From Pelotomaculum schinkii (GTDB taxonomy: Bacteria > Bacillota > Desulfotomaculia > Desulfotomaculales > Pelotomaculaceae), in contig NZ_QFGA01000001.1 in the NCBI RefSeq assembly GCF_004369205.1, forward strand, positions 186,001-250,000: DNA of 64,000 nt, written 5' to 3'. The notes under the pieces were generated by a model. It ran no database searches. It was not told where the DNA came from and saw only the letters and a program-made list of their open reading frames with translations. A program made the position numbers and the translations under genes. This document shows, one piece after another, positions 37,594-47,080 of the stretch (position 1 is the first letter of the stretch; every line of letters begins with the position of its first letter).

Positions 37594-38268
37594 CTGACCA
37601 GTAAAAACCGTATCAGCGTATTTACAGGAGGCTTTGGCAGCGGCAAAACTGAAACTGCCCTTAACTATGCCTTATCTTTACGTGGCCGTGGTGAAGCGGT
37701 AACTGTAGTTGACCTTGACCTGATTAATCCGTATTTCAGGGTCAGAGCGGTCAGGGAAAACCTTGAAAGCAAAGGGATAAAGGTTATCAGCCCGAGCGGC
37801 AAACTTTCAGGCGCCGATGTACCGGCCCTGCCTGCGGCAATTTATGGTATTTTTGAAGGCGAGGGGCACGCAGTTATAGATGTCGGCGGCGACGATATCG
37901 GCGCCACGGCCTTAGGCCGTTTTAAGGAGCAACTTAACGCAGTCCCCTGTAATATATTTTTTGTTGTTAATACCTGCCGCCTCAATACAAGAGATCAAAG
38001 CGGCATTATCAAGATGATGAGGGGCGTTGAAAGGACTTCCCGTTTACAGGTAAACGCCTTGATTTGCAATACCAACCTGGGTCGCCGGACAGATGCGAAA
38101 ATCATTTTGCAAGGCTACAAAGTTATTGCCGGAGCGGCCGGACAATTAGGCTTACCTGTTGCTTTTATAGCGGCCCGCAGGGAGCTGGCTGACCAGCTTG
38201 GCCGCCTTGGAGCGCCGGTCCTCCCAATTGATATTTTTATGAAGTCGCCTTGGGAAGATTCTATTTAG
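37594..38268 (+). CDS. P-loop nucleotide-binding protein, apparent CTG start
   Basis: A 224-codon frame encodes SKNRISVFTGGFGSGKTETA with a Walker A (GGFGSGKT), then VVDLDLINPYFRVRAVREN, VIDVGGDDIGATALGRF and a C-terminal MinD/SIMIBI-like fold. No ATG, GTG or TTG lies between the upstream stop (TAG at 37591) and the Walker A; the only candidate is CTG at 37594, 7 bp after GGAAGGAGG (37578-37586). The next in-frame ATG is at 38014, inside the fold. It precedes the kor operon by about 170 bp, and may be an accessory ATPase. No symbol is assigned. Confidence 0.82.
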   Translation: MTSKNRISVFTGGFGSGKTETALNYALSLRGRGEAVTVVDLDLINPYFRVRAVRENLESKGIKVISPSGKLSGADVPALPAAIYGIFEGEGHAVIDVGGDDIGATALGRFKEQLNAVPCNIFFVVNTCRLNTRDQSGIIKMMRGVERTSRLQVNALICNTNLGRRTDAKIILQGYKVIAGAAGQLGLPVAFIAARRELADQLGRLGAPVLPIDIFMKSPWEDSI

Positions 38269-38439
38269 TTTTAATATATCGTGTGAATGAATGAGCACCT
38301 TAAATTTTAGCCTTTGTTTGCATTTTCGGGTAGTTTTTGACGATACCTGATGTGAATGCTGTAACCAATAAATTTGATATGTAGAGTCCCTTGAGGATAT
38401 CTACACATATTTGTTGAGTTTGGGAAGGAGAGTCTAGTT

Positions 38440-38658
38440 TTGGCAAGAGTAACCTTTAGAGAGGAACGCTGCAAAGGCTGCCAGCTGTGTCTGCCGGTCT
38501 GCCCCAAGGGTATTATCAGTATGTCCGCGCAGATCAACAGCATGGGCTATCACCCTGCCGGGGTGGAAGAGCAGGACAAGTGCACCGGTTGCGCTTTGTG
38601 CGCGCTGGTGTGTCCCGACATGGTGATCGAAGTGGAGAGGGAGGAGAGGAGCGCTTGA
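38440..38658 (+). CDS. korD: 2-oxoacid:ferredoxin oxidoreductase, ferredoxin (delta) subunit
   Basis: This 72-residue polyferredoxin has two CxxCxxCxxxCP clusters: CKGCQLCLPVCP (residues 11-22) and CTGCALCALVCP (about 48-59), ligating two [4Fe-4S]. It passes electrons from the catalytic subunits to ferredoxin. TTG at 38440 follows GGAAGGAG. The stop overlaps the start of korA by TTGA, so the four kor genes form one operon. Confidence 0.92.
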   Translation: MARVTFREERCKGCQLCLPVCPKGIISMSAQINSMGYHPAGVEEQDKCTGCALCALVCPDMVIEVEREERSA

Positions 38659-39722
38659 CCAGGCTTTTGATGAAAGGAAACGAAGCTATCGGTGAAGCAG
38701 CGGTGCGGGCAGGCTGCCGCTACTTCTTTGGTTATCCTATAACGCCCCAAAGCGAGCTGACCCACTACCTGGCCAGACGCCTGCCGGAAGTAGGGGGCCT
38801 GTATTTGCAGGCAGAAAGCGAGGTAGCCTCGATCAATATGGTTTACGGCGCCGCCGGCGCAGGCGCAAGGGTGATGACCGCTTCCTCGGGACCAGGCATC
38901 AGCCTGATGCAGGAGGGTTTATCCTTTATGGCCGGCGCGGAACTCCCCTGTGTGGTTGTCAACCTGATGCGGGGTGGTCCTGGTTTGGGCAATATAGGGC
39001 CTTCCCAGGCGGATTATGCTCAGGCTACCAAGGGAGGCGGCCACGGAGATTACCACATGATCGTTCTGGCGCCTAATTCTGTACAGGAAATAATGGATCA
39101 CACCAGGAGGGCCTTTGACCTTGCCGACCAGTACCGCAACCCGGTGATGGTGATGGCGGACGGGATTATGGCGCAGATGATGGAGCCGGTTGATCTGGAG
39201 GAAGATAATCAAATTCAGTTGCCGGCCAAACCCTGGGCGGCTACCGGGACGGCTTATCACGAGGGGAGAAACGTGATTAACTCCTGCTTTGTCATTCCGG
39301 AAGAAATGGAAGTTGTAAATTTAAGGCTGGAAAAGAAATACCAAAAGATGCGCCAAAGCGAGCAGCTCTGTGACGGTTACCTCCTGGAAGACGCGGAAAT
39401 CGTCCTGGTGGCCTTTGGCACAGCTTCCAGGCTCTGCCGCTCGGTTGTGGACAAAGCCAGGCAGCGGGGTATTCCCGCCGGTCTGATCAGGCCTATTACC
39501 CTGTGGCCGTTTCCATATGATTTTATCGGAGAAATCGCTGGAAAGTTTAAGTGTATGCTTGCAGTGGAGATGAACATGGGACAAATGCAGGAGGATGTCC
39601 AACTGGCGGTCAAAGGCCGGATTCCCGTCTACCATTACGGCCGTCTGGGCGGGATGGTTCCGGTGGCCAGGGATATCCTGGAGGAAGTTATAAAGCTGTA
39701 CAGCGGGGGTGCTGACCGATGA
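38655..39722 (+). CDS. korA: 2-oxoacid:ferredoxin oxidoreductase alpha subunit
   Basis: This 355-residue subunit starts TRLLMKGNEAIGEAAVRAGC, followed by FFGYPITPQSELTHYL, the conserved core of the pyrimidine-binding domain, and ends with the transketolase C-domain. With korB it cleaves a 2-oxoacid (probably 2-oxoglutarate or a branched-chain oxoacid) to acyl-CoA, CO2 and reduced ferredoxin. The open frame extends upstream to 38487, but that overlaps korD out of frame; TTG 38655 has AGAGGAG and the coupling overlap. Substrate is not fixed by sequence. Confidence 0.93.
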   Translation: MTRLLMKGNEAIGEAAVRAGCRYFFGYPITPQSELTHYLARRLPEVGGLYLQAESEVASINMVYGAAGAGARVMTASSGPGISLMQEGLSFMAGAELPCVVVNLMRGGPGLGNIGPSQADYAQATKGGGHGDYHMIVLAPNSVQEIMDHTRRAFDLADQYRNPVMVMADGIMAQMMEPVDLEEDNQIQLPAKPWAATGTAYHEGRNVINSCFVIPEEMEVVNLRLEKKYQKMRQSEQLCDGYLLEDAEIVLVAFGTASRLCRSVVDKARQRGIPAGLIRPITLWPFPYDFIGEIAGKFKCMLAVEMNMGQMQEDVQLAVKGRIPVYHYGRLGGMVPVARDILEEVIKLYSGGADR

Positions 39723-40465
39723 AAAAGGTTTTTGCCAGGCCAAAAACATTAAAAGACGTATCCTATCACTACTGCCCCGGTTGTACCCACGGCATAGCCC
39801 ACCGCCTGATAGCTGAAGCGATTGACGAACTGGGCATCCAGAACACCACGATTGGCTTGGCCTCAGTAGGATGTTCCGTTTTCACCATGGACTATTTTGA
39901 TATGGATATGGTCCAGGCCTCACACGGGAGAGCCCCCGCAGTTGCTACAGGAATAAAGAGGGTCCTGCCGGACCGGGTCATTTTTACCTACCAGGGTGAT
40001 GGAGACCTGGCGGCAATAGGCACAGGGGAATTTGTGCACGCTGCCGCGCGCGGCGAAAATATTACCGTTATTTTTATCAATAACGCTGTTTATGGTATGA
40101 CCGGCGGCCAGATGGCGCCCACCACCCTAATGGGGCAGGTGACTAAAACCACTCCCTTTGGACGCAAAAAGGAGATTAACGGCTTTCCGGTCAAGGTCTG
40201 TGAAATGCTTGCGCCATTGGAAGGTTCAGCTTACCTGGCCAGGGTAGCCGTGCACAGTCCCAAGTCAATTATCCAGGCCAAAAAGGTCATTAAAAAGTCT
40301 TTCGAGGTCCAAATGGCAGGGCTGGGTTTTTCCCTGGTGGAGGTGCTTTCCACCTGTCCGACCAACTGGGGTCTATCTCCTCTGGAAGCCGTAAAATGGC
40401 TTGAGGACAATATGATCCCTTACTATCCACTTGGTGAGTTCAAAAAGCCGGAGGGGGTGGCCTGA
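39719..40465 (+). CDS. korB: 2-oxoacid:ferredoxin oxidoreductase beta subunit (ThDP-binding)
   Basis: This 248-residue protein binds thiamine diphosphate: YHYCPGCTHGIAHR (cysteines), TYQGDGDLAAIGTGEF (GDG motif) and FINNAVYGMTGGQMAPTT. ATG 39719 overlaps the korA stop as ATGA. The next gene begins at the last base of its stop codon. Confidence 0.94.
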   Translation: MKKVFARPKTLKDVSYHYCPGCTHGIAHRLIAEAIDELGIQNTTIGLASVGCSVFTMDYFDMDMVQASHGRAPAVATGIKRVLPDRVIFTYQGDGDLAAIGTGEFVHAAARGENITVIFINNAVYGMTGGQMAPTTLMGQVTKTTPFGRKKEINGFPVKVCEMLAPLEGSAYLARVAVHSPKSIIQAKKVIKKSFEVQMAGLGFSLVEVLSTCPTNWGLSPLEAVKWLEDNMIPYYPLGEFKKPEGVA

Positions 40466-41025
40466 TGCTGGAGGAAATTTATATTGCCGGTTTTGGCGGG
40501 CAAGGAGCTTTGTCAACCGGTCAGTTGCTCGCTCAGGCGGGGTTATTGGAAGGAAAGTGTGTTTCCTACGTCCCGGTCTACGGGGTGGAAAAAAGGGGTG
40601 GGGTGGCCAACTGCGGTGTCACCATCTCGGACCGTGAAATCAGTTCGCCCATTGTTACCGAGCCGACAGTCCTGGTCGTGATGAACAATTCCTCACTGGC
40701 GAGATATCAGGAGTCGGTGGTCCCGGGCGGTATGATTATTATTAACAGTTCCCTGGTAGAGTCGCCGGTTACCCGGAGCGACGTTAAGGTTGTAAGCATC
40801 CGGGCCAATGAGGAAGCGGAAGCGCTGGGGAACGTCAAGGTGGCTAACAACGTCATCCTGGGGGCTTTGCTTGAGTTAACCGGGGTAGCGTCCATAAAAG
40901 GAGTGGAACAATCCTTAAAGGAAGTCTTTCCAAAGCGGCACCACCACATGATCCCGGCCAACGTCAAGGCGCTCGAAAGAGGGGCCGAACTGGTCAGGAC
41001 GCATAAATTTTCCCGGACGGATTAA
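40465..41025 (+). CDS. korC: 2-oxoacid:ferredoxin oxidoreductase gamma subunit
   Basis: This 186-residue protein carries EEIYIAGFGGQGALSTGQLLA and YVPVYGVEKRGGVANCGVTIS, signatures of the gamma (CoA-binding) subunit. ATG 40465 overlaps the korB stop by 1 bp. It closes the korDABC operon, and is followed by a solo end of the dispersed repeat. Confidence 0.93.
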   Translation: MLEEIYIAGFGGQGALSTGQLLAQAGLLEGKCVSYVPVYGVEKRGGVANCGVTISDREISSPIVTEPTVLVVMNNSSLARYQESVVPGGMIIINSSLVESPVTRSDVKVVSIRANEEAEALGNVKVANNVILGALLELTGVASIKGVEQSLKEVFPKRHHHMIPANVKALERGAELVRTHKFSRTD

Positions 41026-41101
41026 TATATTAAAAAGATTTATGATAACACCTCCTGGCGAAGCTGCTAATTAATATGAAAAATGCCCTATATAACCAAA
41101 A

Positions 41102-41126
41102 TGCAGGTGCGAATTCATTCGCACAT
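41102..41126. repeat. Dispersed repeat element, solo end C
   Basis: TGCAGGTGCGAATTCATTCG followed by CACATG matches the end sequence of copies A and B (palindrome GTGCGAATTCATTCGCAC). No partner end is seen before the next gene, so this is a remnant or single-palindrome form. Confidence 0.6.
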
Positions 41127-41197
41127 GACCTAAAAGCAATGCAATAATCCCTTAAAATCAAGGTCAATCCGGAATCCTATATTCAGGGTGGGTGATT

Positions 41198-42319
41198 ATG
41201 GTTAAATCTGAACGTATTCTAAATGAATTTTTAGAACTCGTCCAGGTCGACAGCGTATCCGGCAAAGAGCGGGACATGGCTGATCTGCTCAAAAGAAAAC
41301 TTTCAGAAATTGGCCTGGAGGTAAGTGAAGACAACGCCGGCCGGGAAGTTGGGTCGGATACCGGCAACATTATCGGCAAGCTGCCTGGAAAGAGCGGAGC
41401 TCCTGTGTTGCTGCTGTCTGCCCACATGGATACGGTAGAACCCGGCAGTGGGGTCAAGCCCCTGATTGACGGGGAGTTGGTCCGATCTTCCGGTGATACT
41501 GTACTTGGGGCCGACGACAAGGCCGGCATCGCCGCCATTCTTGAGGTTTTGCGGTTGGTCAGGGAGCAAAACATTGAACATGGCGGCCTGGAGGTTGTTT
41601 TTACCATCTGGGAAGAAGGCGGGCTTTTTGGTTCCAAGAACCTGGATTACAGCCAACTGGCGGCAACAGCCGGTTTTGTGCTTGACAGCGACGGGCCGCC
41701 TGGTACGATCGTTACCAGGGCTCCATGGCAGGACCATATAGGAGCGACCATCACAGGCAGGTCGGCCCACGCCGGGATTAACCCCGAGCAAGGGATTAAT
41801 GCGATTATGGTAGCCTCCCAGGCCATTGCCGGGATGAAGGTTGGTCGCATTGACGAAGAGACCACCAGCAATATCGGTATTATTTCAGGTGGTAAAGCAA
41901 CCAATATTGTCCCCGACAGTGTAACCATCCAGGGTGAGGCGCGCAGCTTGGTCCACGCCAAGTTAACAGCGCAGACTTCACATATGTGTGAAACTCTACA
42001 AAAAGCTGCTGGTAAATTTGGCGCCAAAGCCAAAATTGTGGTAGATAGGCAATATGATGGATTTAGACTGGATGAGCAATCTCTTCCTGTCCGCCTGGCC
42101 TCAAGCGCAGCTAAAAACTTGGGATTAACCGCCAGCCTGAAAAATACCGGCGGGGGCAGCGACGCCAATAGTTATAACAGTAAAGGTATTCCAGCGGTTG
42201 TGCTGGGTATCGGGATGAGTAAAGTCCATACAACAGAGGAATTTATCAGCCTGGCCGACCTCAGCGGCAATGCCCGTTACCTTTTAGAAATTGTACGCGC
42301 AACCCAGGCTCTACCCTGA
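41198..42319 (+). CDS. M20-family peptidase (PepT-like)
   Basis: This 373-residue zinc peptidase has the metal ligands in SAHMDTVEPG, GADDKAGIAAILEVL (bridging aspartate) and EEGGLFGSKNLD (catalytic glutamate pair), a dimerisation domain in the middle and a final H (KVHTTEEFI). It resembles PepT/YgeY-type tripeptidases or deacylases of Clostridia. GTG 41192 and ATG 41198 are both possible; ATG gives better spacing to GGGTGGG. It stands alone between two copies of the dispersed repeat. Confidence 0.85.
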   Translation: MVKSERILNEFLELVQVDSVSGKERDMADLLKRKLSEIGLEVSEDNAGREVGSDTGNIIGKLPGKSGAPVLLLSAHMDTVEPGSGVKPLIDGELVRSSGDTVLGADDKAGIAAILEVLRLVREQNIEHGGLEVVFTIWEEGGLFGSKNLDYSQLAATAGFVLDSDGPPGTIVTRAPWQDHIGATITGRSAHAGINPEQGINAIMVASQAIAGMKVGRIDEETTSNIGIISGGKATNIVPDSVTIQGEARSLVHAKLTAQTSHMCETLQKAAGKFGAKAKIVVDRQYDGFRLDEQSLPVRLASSAAKNLGLTASLKNTGGGSDANSYNSKGIPAVVLGIGMSKVHTTEEFISLADLSGNARYLLEIVRATQALP

Positions 42320-42349
42320 AAACAACATACGGAGCACGTCCCCGAAAAA

Positions 42350-42436
42350 TGCAGGTGCGAATTCATTCGCACAAAGTTGCATTAGATCCCAAGTTCAGCG
42401 CTGACACGCCGTGTGCGCTTGAAATCGCGCCTACAT
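42350..42436. repeat. Dispersed ~88-bp inverted-repeat element, copy B
   Basis: TGCAGGTGCGAATTCATTCG at the left and TGCGCTTGAAATCGCGCCTA at the right bracket a short variable core. It aligns end to end with the reverse complement of 860-948, so the two are copies in opposite orientation. The last bases CCTACAT equal the other end of copy A. Confidence 0.7.
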
Positions 42437-42528
42437 CGCTAAGTATATTTTTATGATACGTGGCGCTGCGACAGCGGCATGTTAAACTATCCCGAAAATC
42501 ATTGATATGTTCTGCATCTAAATGTGTC

Positions 42529-42720
42529 TCAATTAAGATTATGAGTTATTAGTTCCTTAACAGTCCGGTACCTGCTGGCATAGGTCTGAAGCAGGCGCCG
42601 GATTTCTTTTGGCTTGCCGCAAAGAAAAACTCCTCCCTTTTGAACGTAAAGTTTTACCCTGAAAGACTCCCCAGTCCCAATGTGTTCGCAAACATTATTT
42701 GTACCTGCGCGCATTGCCAT
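42529..42720 (-). CDS. Unknown small protein
   Basis: This 63-residue product, starting MAMRAGTNNVCEHIGTGESF, contains VKLYVQKGGVFLCGKPKEIRRLLQTYASRYRTVKELI. A longer frame to 42771 exists, but GGAAGGGAG is well placed for ATG 42720. The strand-loop-helix pattern looks like a compact alpha/beta fold with a basic helix. I do not recognise a family. It lies alone on the minus strand before spoIIM. Confidence 0.6.
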   Translation of the reverse strand: MAMRAGTNNVCEHIGTGESFRVKLYVQKGGVFLCGKPKEIRRLLQTYASRYRTVKELITHNLN

Positions 42721-42902
42721 GGATTTTGGCTCCCTTCCTAACTTGTCCTTTAAACATATGAAAGACAGCAAGAAGTTATGAGCTTTTCGTTTTGTCAGGC
42801 AGGTTATAAAAAGGACGCCTGAGCAAAATTGCTCTCAGGCTATTCATAAAGGGGATGTCCCGGCCATAAAAATAATCAGGAACAGGACGAGGGGGCTGGA
42901 AG

Positions 42903-43532
42903 GTGCTTAAATCGCTGCGGGGCTTTTGGGGCAACTCGCTACGTTACAGCTGGCCTGCTTATTTAATTGTGGTGGGGGTATTTGCTTTTGGGATCATCAC
43001 AGGCGCCATGGGTGTTAAAGGAATCCCGTTTGAACAGGCTCAGGAACTAACAACTTACCTTGAACAGTTCCTGCAGCAGGCTGGGATGATGGAAGTGGAT
43101 AACACCGGTGCTCTAAGGGATGTAATGTACAATGACCTGGTTCTCATTTTGGAAGTATATCTCCTGGGTTTGACCGTTATCGGCATTCCGGTTATGCTGG
43201 GAATTATCTTTACCCGCGGCTTTGTTCTGGGATATTGTGTTGCTTTCTTAACCAACTCAAAAAGCCTGCAGGGGATGGCGCTGACTTGCGCGGCTATCCT
43301 GCCCCAGAATATTATCCTGGTTCCGGCGCTGCTAATGGGCGGCGTTGCTTCACTATGCTTTGCCCTGTTGCTCGTCAAGCGTTTTTATAACTCAAAAACA
43401 GTAATATGGCCAAGTTTTGTTATTTACAGCGGATTGATGTGCCTTGTTCTGGCTGTTTCGGCCGGGGCCGGCCTGGTAGAAGTATACCTGACGCCGCTCC
43501 TGGTCAAACTCACCGCCGCCTACCTGCTGTAG
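42903..43532 (+). CDS. spoIIM: Stage II sporulation protein M
   Basis: This 209-residue protein has about five membrane helices and the family pattern SLRYSWPAYLIVVGVFAFGIITGAMGVKG. SpoIIM joins SpoIID and SpoIIP in the engulfment machine that lets the mother-cell membrane surround the forespore. The start is GTG 42903. It precedes xerD, as in many Clostridia. Confidence 0.92.
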   Translation: MLKSLRGFWGNSLRYSWPAYLIVVGVFAFGIITGAMGVKGIPFEQAQELTTYLEQFLQQAGMMEVDNTGALRDVMYNDLVLILEVYLLGLTVIGIPVMLGIIFTRGFVLGYCVAFLTNSKSLQGMALTCAAILPQNIILVPALLMGGVASLCFALLLVKRFYNSKTVIWPSFVIYSGLMCLVLAVSAGAGLVEVYLTPLLVKLTAAYLL

Positions 43533-43618
43533 CGGTTTGTTCGTATTTATAAAAGGATTATATGGCTGGATGTGGAAATAGAGTCTTGCAAAAGACTTTA
43601 TTTTTTTGGGGTATTTAA

Positions 43619-44506
43619 ATGGAAAAATTTCTCGAAGAATTTATCTATCATCTATCAGTGGAACGGGGGCTTGCAGCAAATACGCTGGTATCTTACCGGA
43701 CCGATTTAAAAGCTTATATCGCCTTTTGCCGCAAGTATAGTTTGGTTACCATGGAGCAGGCCGGGAAAGACGCGATTATGTCATACCTCTTCCAACTGCA
43801 ATTGGACGGGCGCTCGCCGGCTACCATATCCCGTCATTTGGCGGCTATTAAATCATACTACCGTTTTGCATTAAATGAGGGGGTCGTCAGCAAGGATCCC
43901 TCTCAGGAGCTGGAATCACCAAAGCCGCCCCAGAGGCTGCCCAGGGTCCTGACCATAGAAGAAGTGGACCTTTTACTGAGCCAGCCCAATATCGGGGAGC
44001 CTGCGGGTTTGCGGGACAAGGCCATGCTGGAGCTCCTTTACGCCACCGGGCTGCGGGTATCTGAACTGGTTTCACTCGACCTCACCAACCTCAACCTTGA
44101 AAACGGCTTTATCCGTTGTTTCGGCAAGGGGTCCAAAGAGCGGGTAATCCCGCTGGGTGATGTCGCAGCCCGCTTCCTCAGGGAATACCTGGGGCGCGGC
44201 AGGCGCAAACTAGAGAAATCCGGAAAGGTCTCCGCGCTTTTTGTCAACCACCGCGGCCAGAGGTTGACCAGGCAGGGATTTTGGAAAATTATTAAAAAGT
44301 ACGCCCTCAAGGCCAAAATTAATACTGTCATAACCCCGCACACACTGAGGCATTCCTTCGCCACACACCTGTTGGAAAATGGCGCCGATATCCGTTCGGT
44401 CCAGGAAATGCTGGGGCATACTGATATCAGCACCACTCAGATTTATACTCACCTCACCAAAAAAAGGGTCAGGGAGATTTACAACCGCAGTCACCCCAGG
44501 GCCTGA
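43619..44506 (+). CDS. xerD: Tyrosine site-specific recombinase XerD
   Basis: This 295-residue recombinase has an N-terminal SAM-like core-binding domain (FIYHLSVERGLAANTLVSYR) and a catalytic domain with arginine in ATGLRVSEL, HTLRHSFATHLLENGAD, LGHTDISTTQIYTH (tyrosine nucleophile). It resolves chromosome dimers with its partner at dif. Size and place in spoIIM-xerD-deoB-pdp-dacF are those of the housekeeping XerD, not of an integrase. Confidence 0.94.
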   Translation: MEKFLEEFIYHLSVERGLAANTLVSYRTDLKAYIAFCRKYSLVTMEQAGKDAIMSYLFQLQLDGRSPATISRHLAAIKSYYRFALNEGVVSKDPSQELESPKPPQRLPRVLTIEEVDLLLSQPNIGEPAGLRDKAMLELLYATGLRVSELVSLDLTNLNLENGFIRCFGKGSKERVIPLGDVAARFLREYLGRGRRKLEKSGKVSALFVNHRGQRLTRQGFWKIIKKYALKAKINTVITPHTLRHSFATHLLENGADIRSVQEMLGHTDISTTQIYTHLTKKRVREIYNRSHPRA

Positions 44507-44548
44507 ACAGGTGGGAGTAATACACATTAAAGGGGGTTGTCACCCGAA

Positions 44549-45718
44549 TTGAAAAGAGTCGCCTTAGTTGTATTGGACAGCGTTGGGGTAGGGGAACTGC
44601 CGGATGCCGGCAAATATGGAGATACCGGCAGCAACACGCTATGCAATATCGCCAGGTCTGTGGGAGGATTGCGCCTGCCCAATCTGGCCGGCCTGGGCCT
44701 GGGAAATATTATTCATATAGCGGGGGTTCCTCCGGCAAAAAAACCGGCAGCGTCTTTCGGCCGGATGGCCGAGTTGTCACCGGGCAAAGATACCACGACA
44801 GGCCACTGGGAACTATCCGGTTTAATCCTGGAGCGGCCATTTCCTGTTTACCCTGACGGTTTTCCCCCTGAGCTGATTAGAGCTTACGAGGAACGCATAG
44901 GACGCAAAGTCCTTGGCAACAAGGTTGCCTCCGGCACAGCGATCATCGAAGAACTTGGTGAACAGCACATGGCGACAGGTTTACCCATCGTCTATACCTC
45001 AGCCGACAGCGTATTCCAGATAGCCGCACACGAGGAGATCATACCGCTGGAAGAATTGTACCGGATTTGCCGTATTGCGCGGGAGCTGCTAACCGGGGAG
45101 CATGCCGTGGGCAGGGTGATCGCCAGGCCTTTCACCGGTGGACCGGGGAATTTTAAAAGGACGATGAACCGGCATGACTTTTCATTAAAACCACCGGGCC
45201 AAACAGTGCTGAACCTGCTTAAAAATAACGGCATCCCCGTCATTGCTATCGGTAAAATCCGTGACATTTTCGATGGAGAGGGGATTACCGATTCCATTCC
45301 GACCAAAGGAAACACGGATGGCATGGAGCAGATCATAAATATGCTTAAATCGGTTACTGGTGGGCTGATTTTTGCCAACCTGGTTGACTTTGATATGCTT
45401 TACGGCCATCGCAATAACCCGCGGGGCTACGCTGAGGCACTGGAAGAACTGGACCTGCGTTTACCGGAACTGCTCAAGCTGCTGCGGGAAGAGGATGTGC
45501 TGATTATTACAGCGGACCACGGTTGTGACCCAACCACCCCGTCCACGGATCATTCCAGGGAGTACGTACCCCTCCTCGTTTACGGCAAAACGCTGCGCGG
45601 CGGGATAGATCTCGGGGTAAGGGAAACCTTCGCGGATGTGGCGGCCACCATAGCCGACAGCTTTGGCCTGAAATATTCTGCCGGCACAAGCTTTTGGCCG
45701 CAAATAAGCGCGCCTTGA
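44549..45718 (+). CDS. deoB: Phosphopentomutase
   Basis: This 389-residue alkaline-phosphatase superfamily enzyme converts (deoxy)ribose-1-phosphate to the 5-phosphate in nucleoside salvage. Metal-binding [20 protein letters not shown], the nucleophile threonine region [27 protein letters not shown] and [19 protein letters not shown] are all present. TTG 44549 gives [12 protein letters not shown], the normal N-terminus; TTG 44537 is also possible but sits too close to AGGGGG. It works with pdp next door. Confidence 0.94.
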   Translation: MKRVALVVLDSVGVGELPDAGKYGDTGSNTLCNIARSVGGLRLPNLAGLGLGNIIHIAGVPPAKKPAASFGRMAELSPGKDTTTGHWELSGLILERPFPVYPDGFPPELIRAYEERIGRKVLGNKVASGTAIIEELGEQHMATGLPIVYTSADSVFQIAAHEEIIPLEELYRICRIARELLTGEHAVGRVIARPFTGGPGNFKRTMNRHDFSLKPPGQTVLNLLKNNGIPVIAIGKIRDIFDGEGITDSIPTKGNTDGMEQIINMLKSVTGGLIFANLVDFDMLYGHRNNPRGYAEALEELDLRLPELLKLLREEDVLIITADHGCDPTTPSTDHSREYVPLLVYGKTLRGGIDLGVRETFADVAATIADSFGLKYSAGTSFWPQISAP

Positions 45719-45762
45719 AAAAGCTGGCCGTCAAAGGAGAGCAGTAATATGGGGGTAATGCG

Positions 45763-47064
45763 ATGAGGATGGTTGACCTGATCCAAAAAAAGAAGCAGGG
45801 TGGAAAATTAACCAGGGATGAAATTAACTTCATCATTTCCGGCTACACTTCCGGAGAAGTGCCTGACTATCAGATGTCAGCCTTACTCATGGCGATATAC
45901 TTCAAGGGTATGGATAAAGAAGAAATCGCCAACCTGACCCTTGCTTATGTTGATTCGGGAGATAAGCTTGATTTGACGGCAATCAAAGGAATAAAAGTTG
46001 ATAAACATTCGACCGGCGGCGTTGGCGACAAGGTCAGCCTGGTCATTATCCCCCTGGTCGCAGCCGCGGGAATACCGGTTGCAAAAATGTCCGGCAGGGG
46101 TTTGGGTCACACAGGGGGGACTATTGACAAGCTGGAGGCAATTGCCGGATTTAACACCAACCTGCCGGGCGACAAATTCATTTCAAATGTGAATGCCTAC
46201 AAAATGGCTATTGCCGGTCAAAGCGCCAACTTGACTCCTGCTGACAAGAAGATATATGCCTTGCGGGACGTTACCGCGACAGTGGACAGTATTCCTTTGA
46301 TCGCGAGTTCGGTAATGAGTAAGAAGATAGCATCCGGCGCCGACGCCATTGTCCTGGACGTTAAGGTCGGGTCCGGAGCTTTTATGAAGTCAATCGATGA
46401 AGCTAAGGAACTCGCCCTGACTATGGTTGAAATAGGCAAATCGCTTAACAGAAAAACAATAGCTGTTATTACGGATATGAGCCAGCCTTTAGGCAATGAG
46501 GTCGGTAACGCCAGTGAAGTTAAGGAAGCTATAGAAGCGCTGGCGGGTAAAGGCGCAAAGGATTTAACCGCTGTAGCGCTTACCATAGCCGCTCACATGA
46601 CTGTGTTGGGTGGCGCTTTTCCTGATTTTGAACATGCTTATAATGAGCTGGAACGATATATTATGTCCGGTAAGGCTATTGAAAAGTTCAAACAGTTTGT
46701 TGAAATCCAAGGGGGCAATCCCGGATTTATAGATAACCCTGCTAGTCTTCCCAAAGCGAAGAAGCATATCGAAGTGAAAGCTTTAAAATCAGGTTATGTG
46801 GCGGCAATCAACGCTGAAGCCATAGGAGTTGCGGCGATGCTCCTTGGAGCAGGCCGGAAAAAAAAGGATGACCGCATTGATTACTCCGCCGGATTGACCA
46901 TGGTTAAAAAAATAGGTGAGTATGTCAGAGCCGGTGATACAATCTGTATATTGCACTCTAACCTTGATGAGCATGAAGAAGCCGAAGCTATGGTAATGAA
47001 CGCATATTCATTCAGTGATAGTCAGCCAAGCCCGATTCATTTTGTATATGATGTGGTGCAATAA
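45763..47064 (+). CDS. pdp: Pyrimidine-nucleoside phosphorylase
   Basis: This 433-residue enzyme splits uridine or thymidine to base and (deoxy)ribose-1-phosphate, which deoB then uses. It opens MRMVDLIQKKKQGGKLTRDEI, has VDKHSTGGVGDKVSLVIIP (phosphate-binding) and KMSGRGLGHTGGTIDKLEAI, and ends with the PYNP C-terminal beta domain. It is followed by a terminator and dacF. Confidence 0.95.
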   Translation: MRMVDLIQKKKQGGKLTRDEINFIISGYTSGEVPDYQMSALLMAIYFKGMDKEEIANLTLAYVDSGDKLDLTAIKGIKVDKHSTGGVGDKVSLVIIPLVAAAGIPVAKMSGRGLGHTGGTIDKLEAIAGFNTNLPGDKFISNVNAYKMAIAGQSANLTPADKKIYALRDVTATVDSIPLIASSVMSKKIASGADAIVLDVKVGSGAFMKSIDEAKELALTMVEIGKSLNRKTIAVITDMSQPLGNEVGNASEVKEAIEALAGKGAKDLTAVALTIAAHMTVLGGAFPDFEHAYNELERYIMSGKAIEKFKQFVEIQGGNPGFIDNPASLPKAKKHIEVKALKSGYVAAINAEAIGVAAMLLGAGRKKKDDRIDYSAGLTMVKKIGEYVRAGDTICILHSNLDEHEEAEAMVMNAYSFSDSQPSPIHFVYDVVQ

Positions 47065-47080
47065 AATTGCCTGTCTAGAA

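Noticed and set aside
43619-44506. XerD-like recombinase as a phage or island integrase
   Set aside because: Neighbours (spoIIM, deoB, pdp, dacF) are the normal housekeeping context, and no attachment site or phage genes are near.
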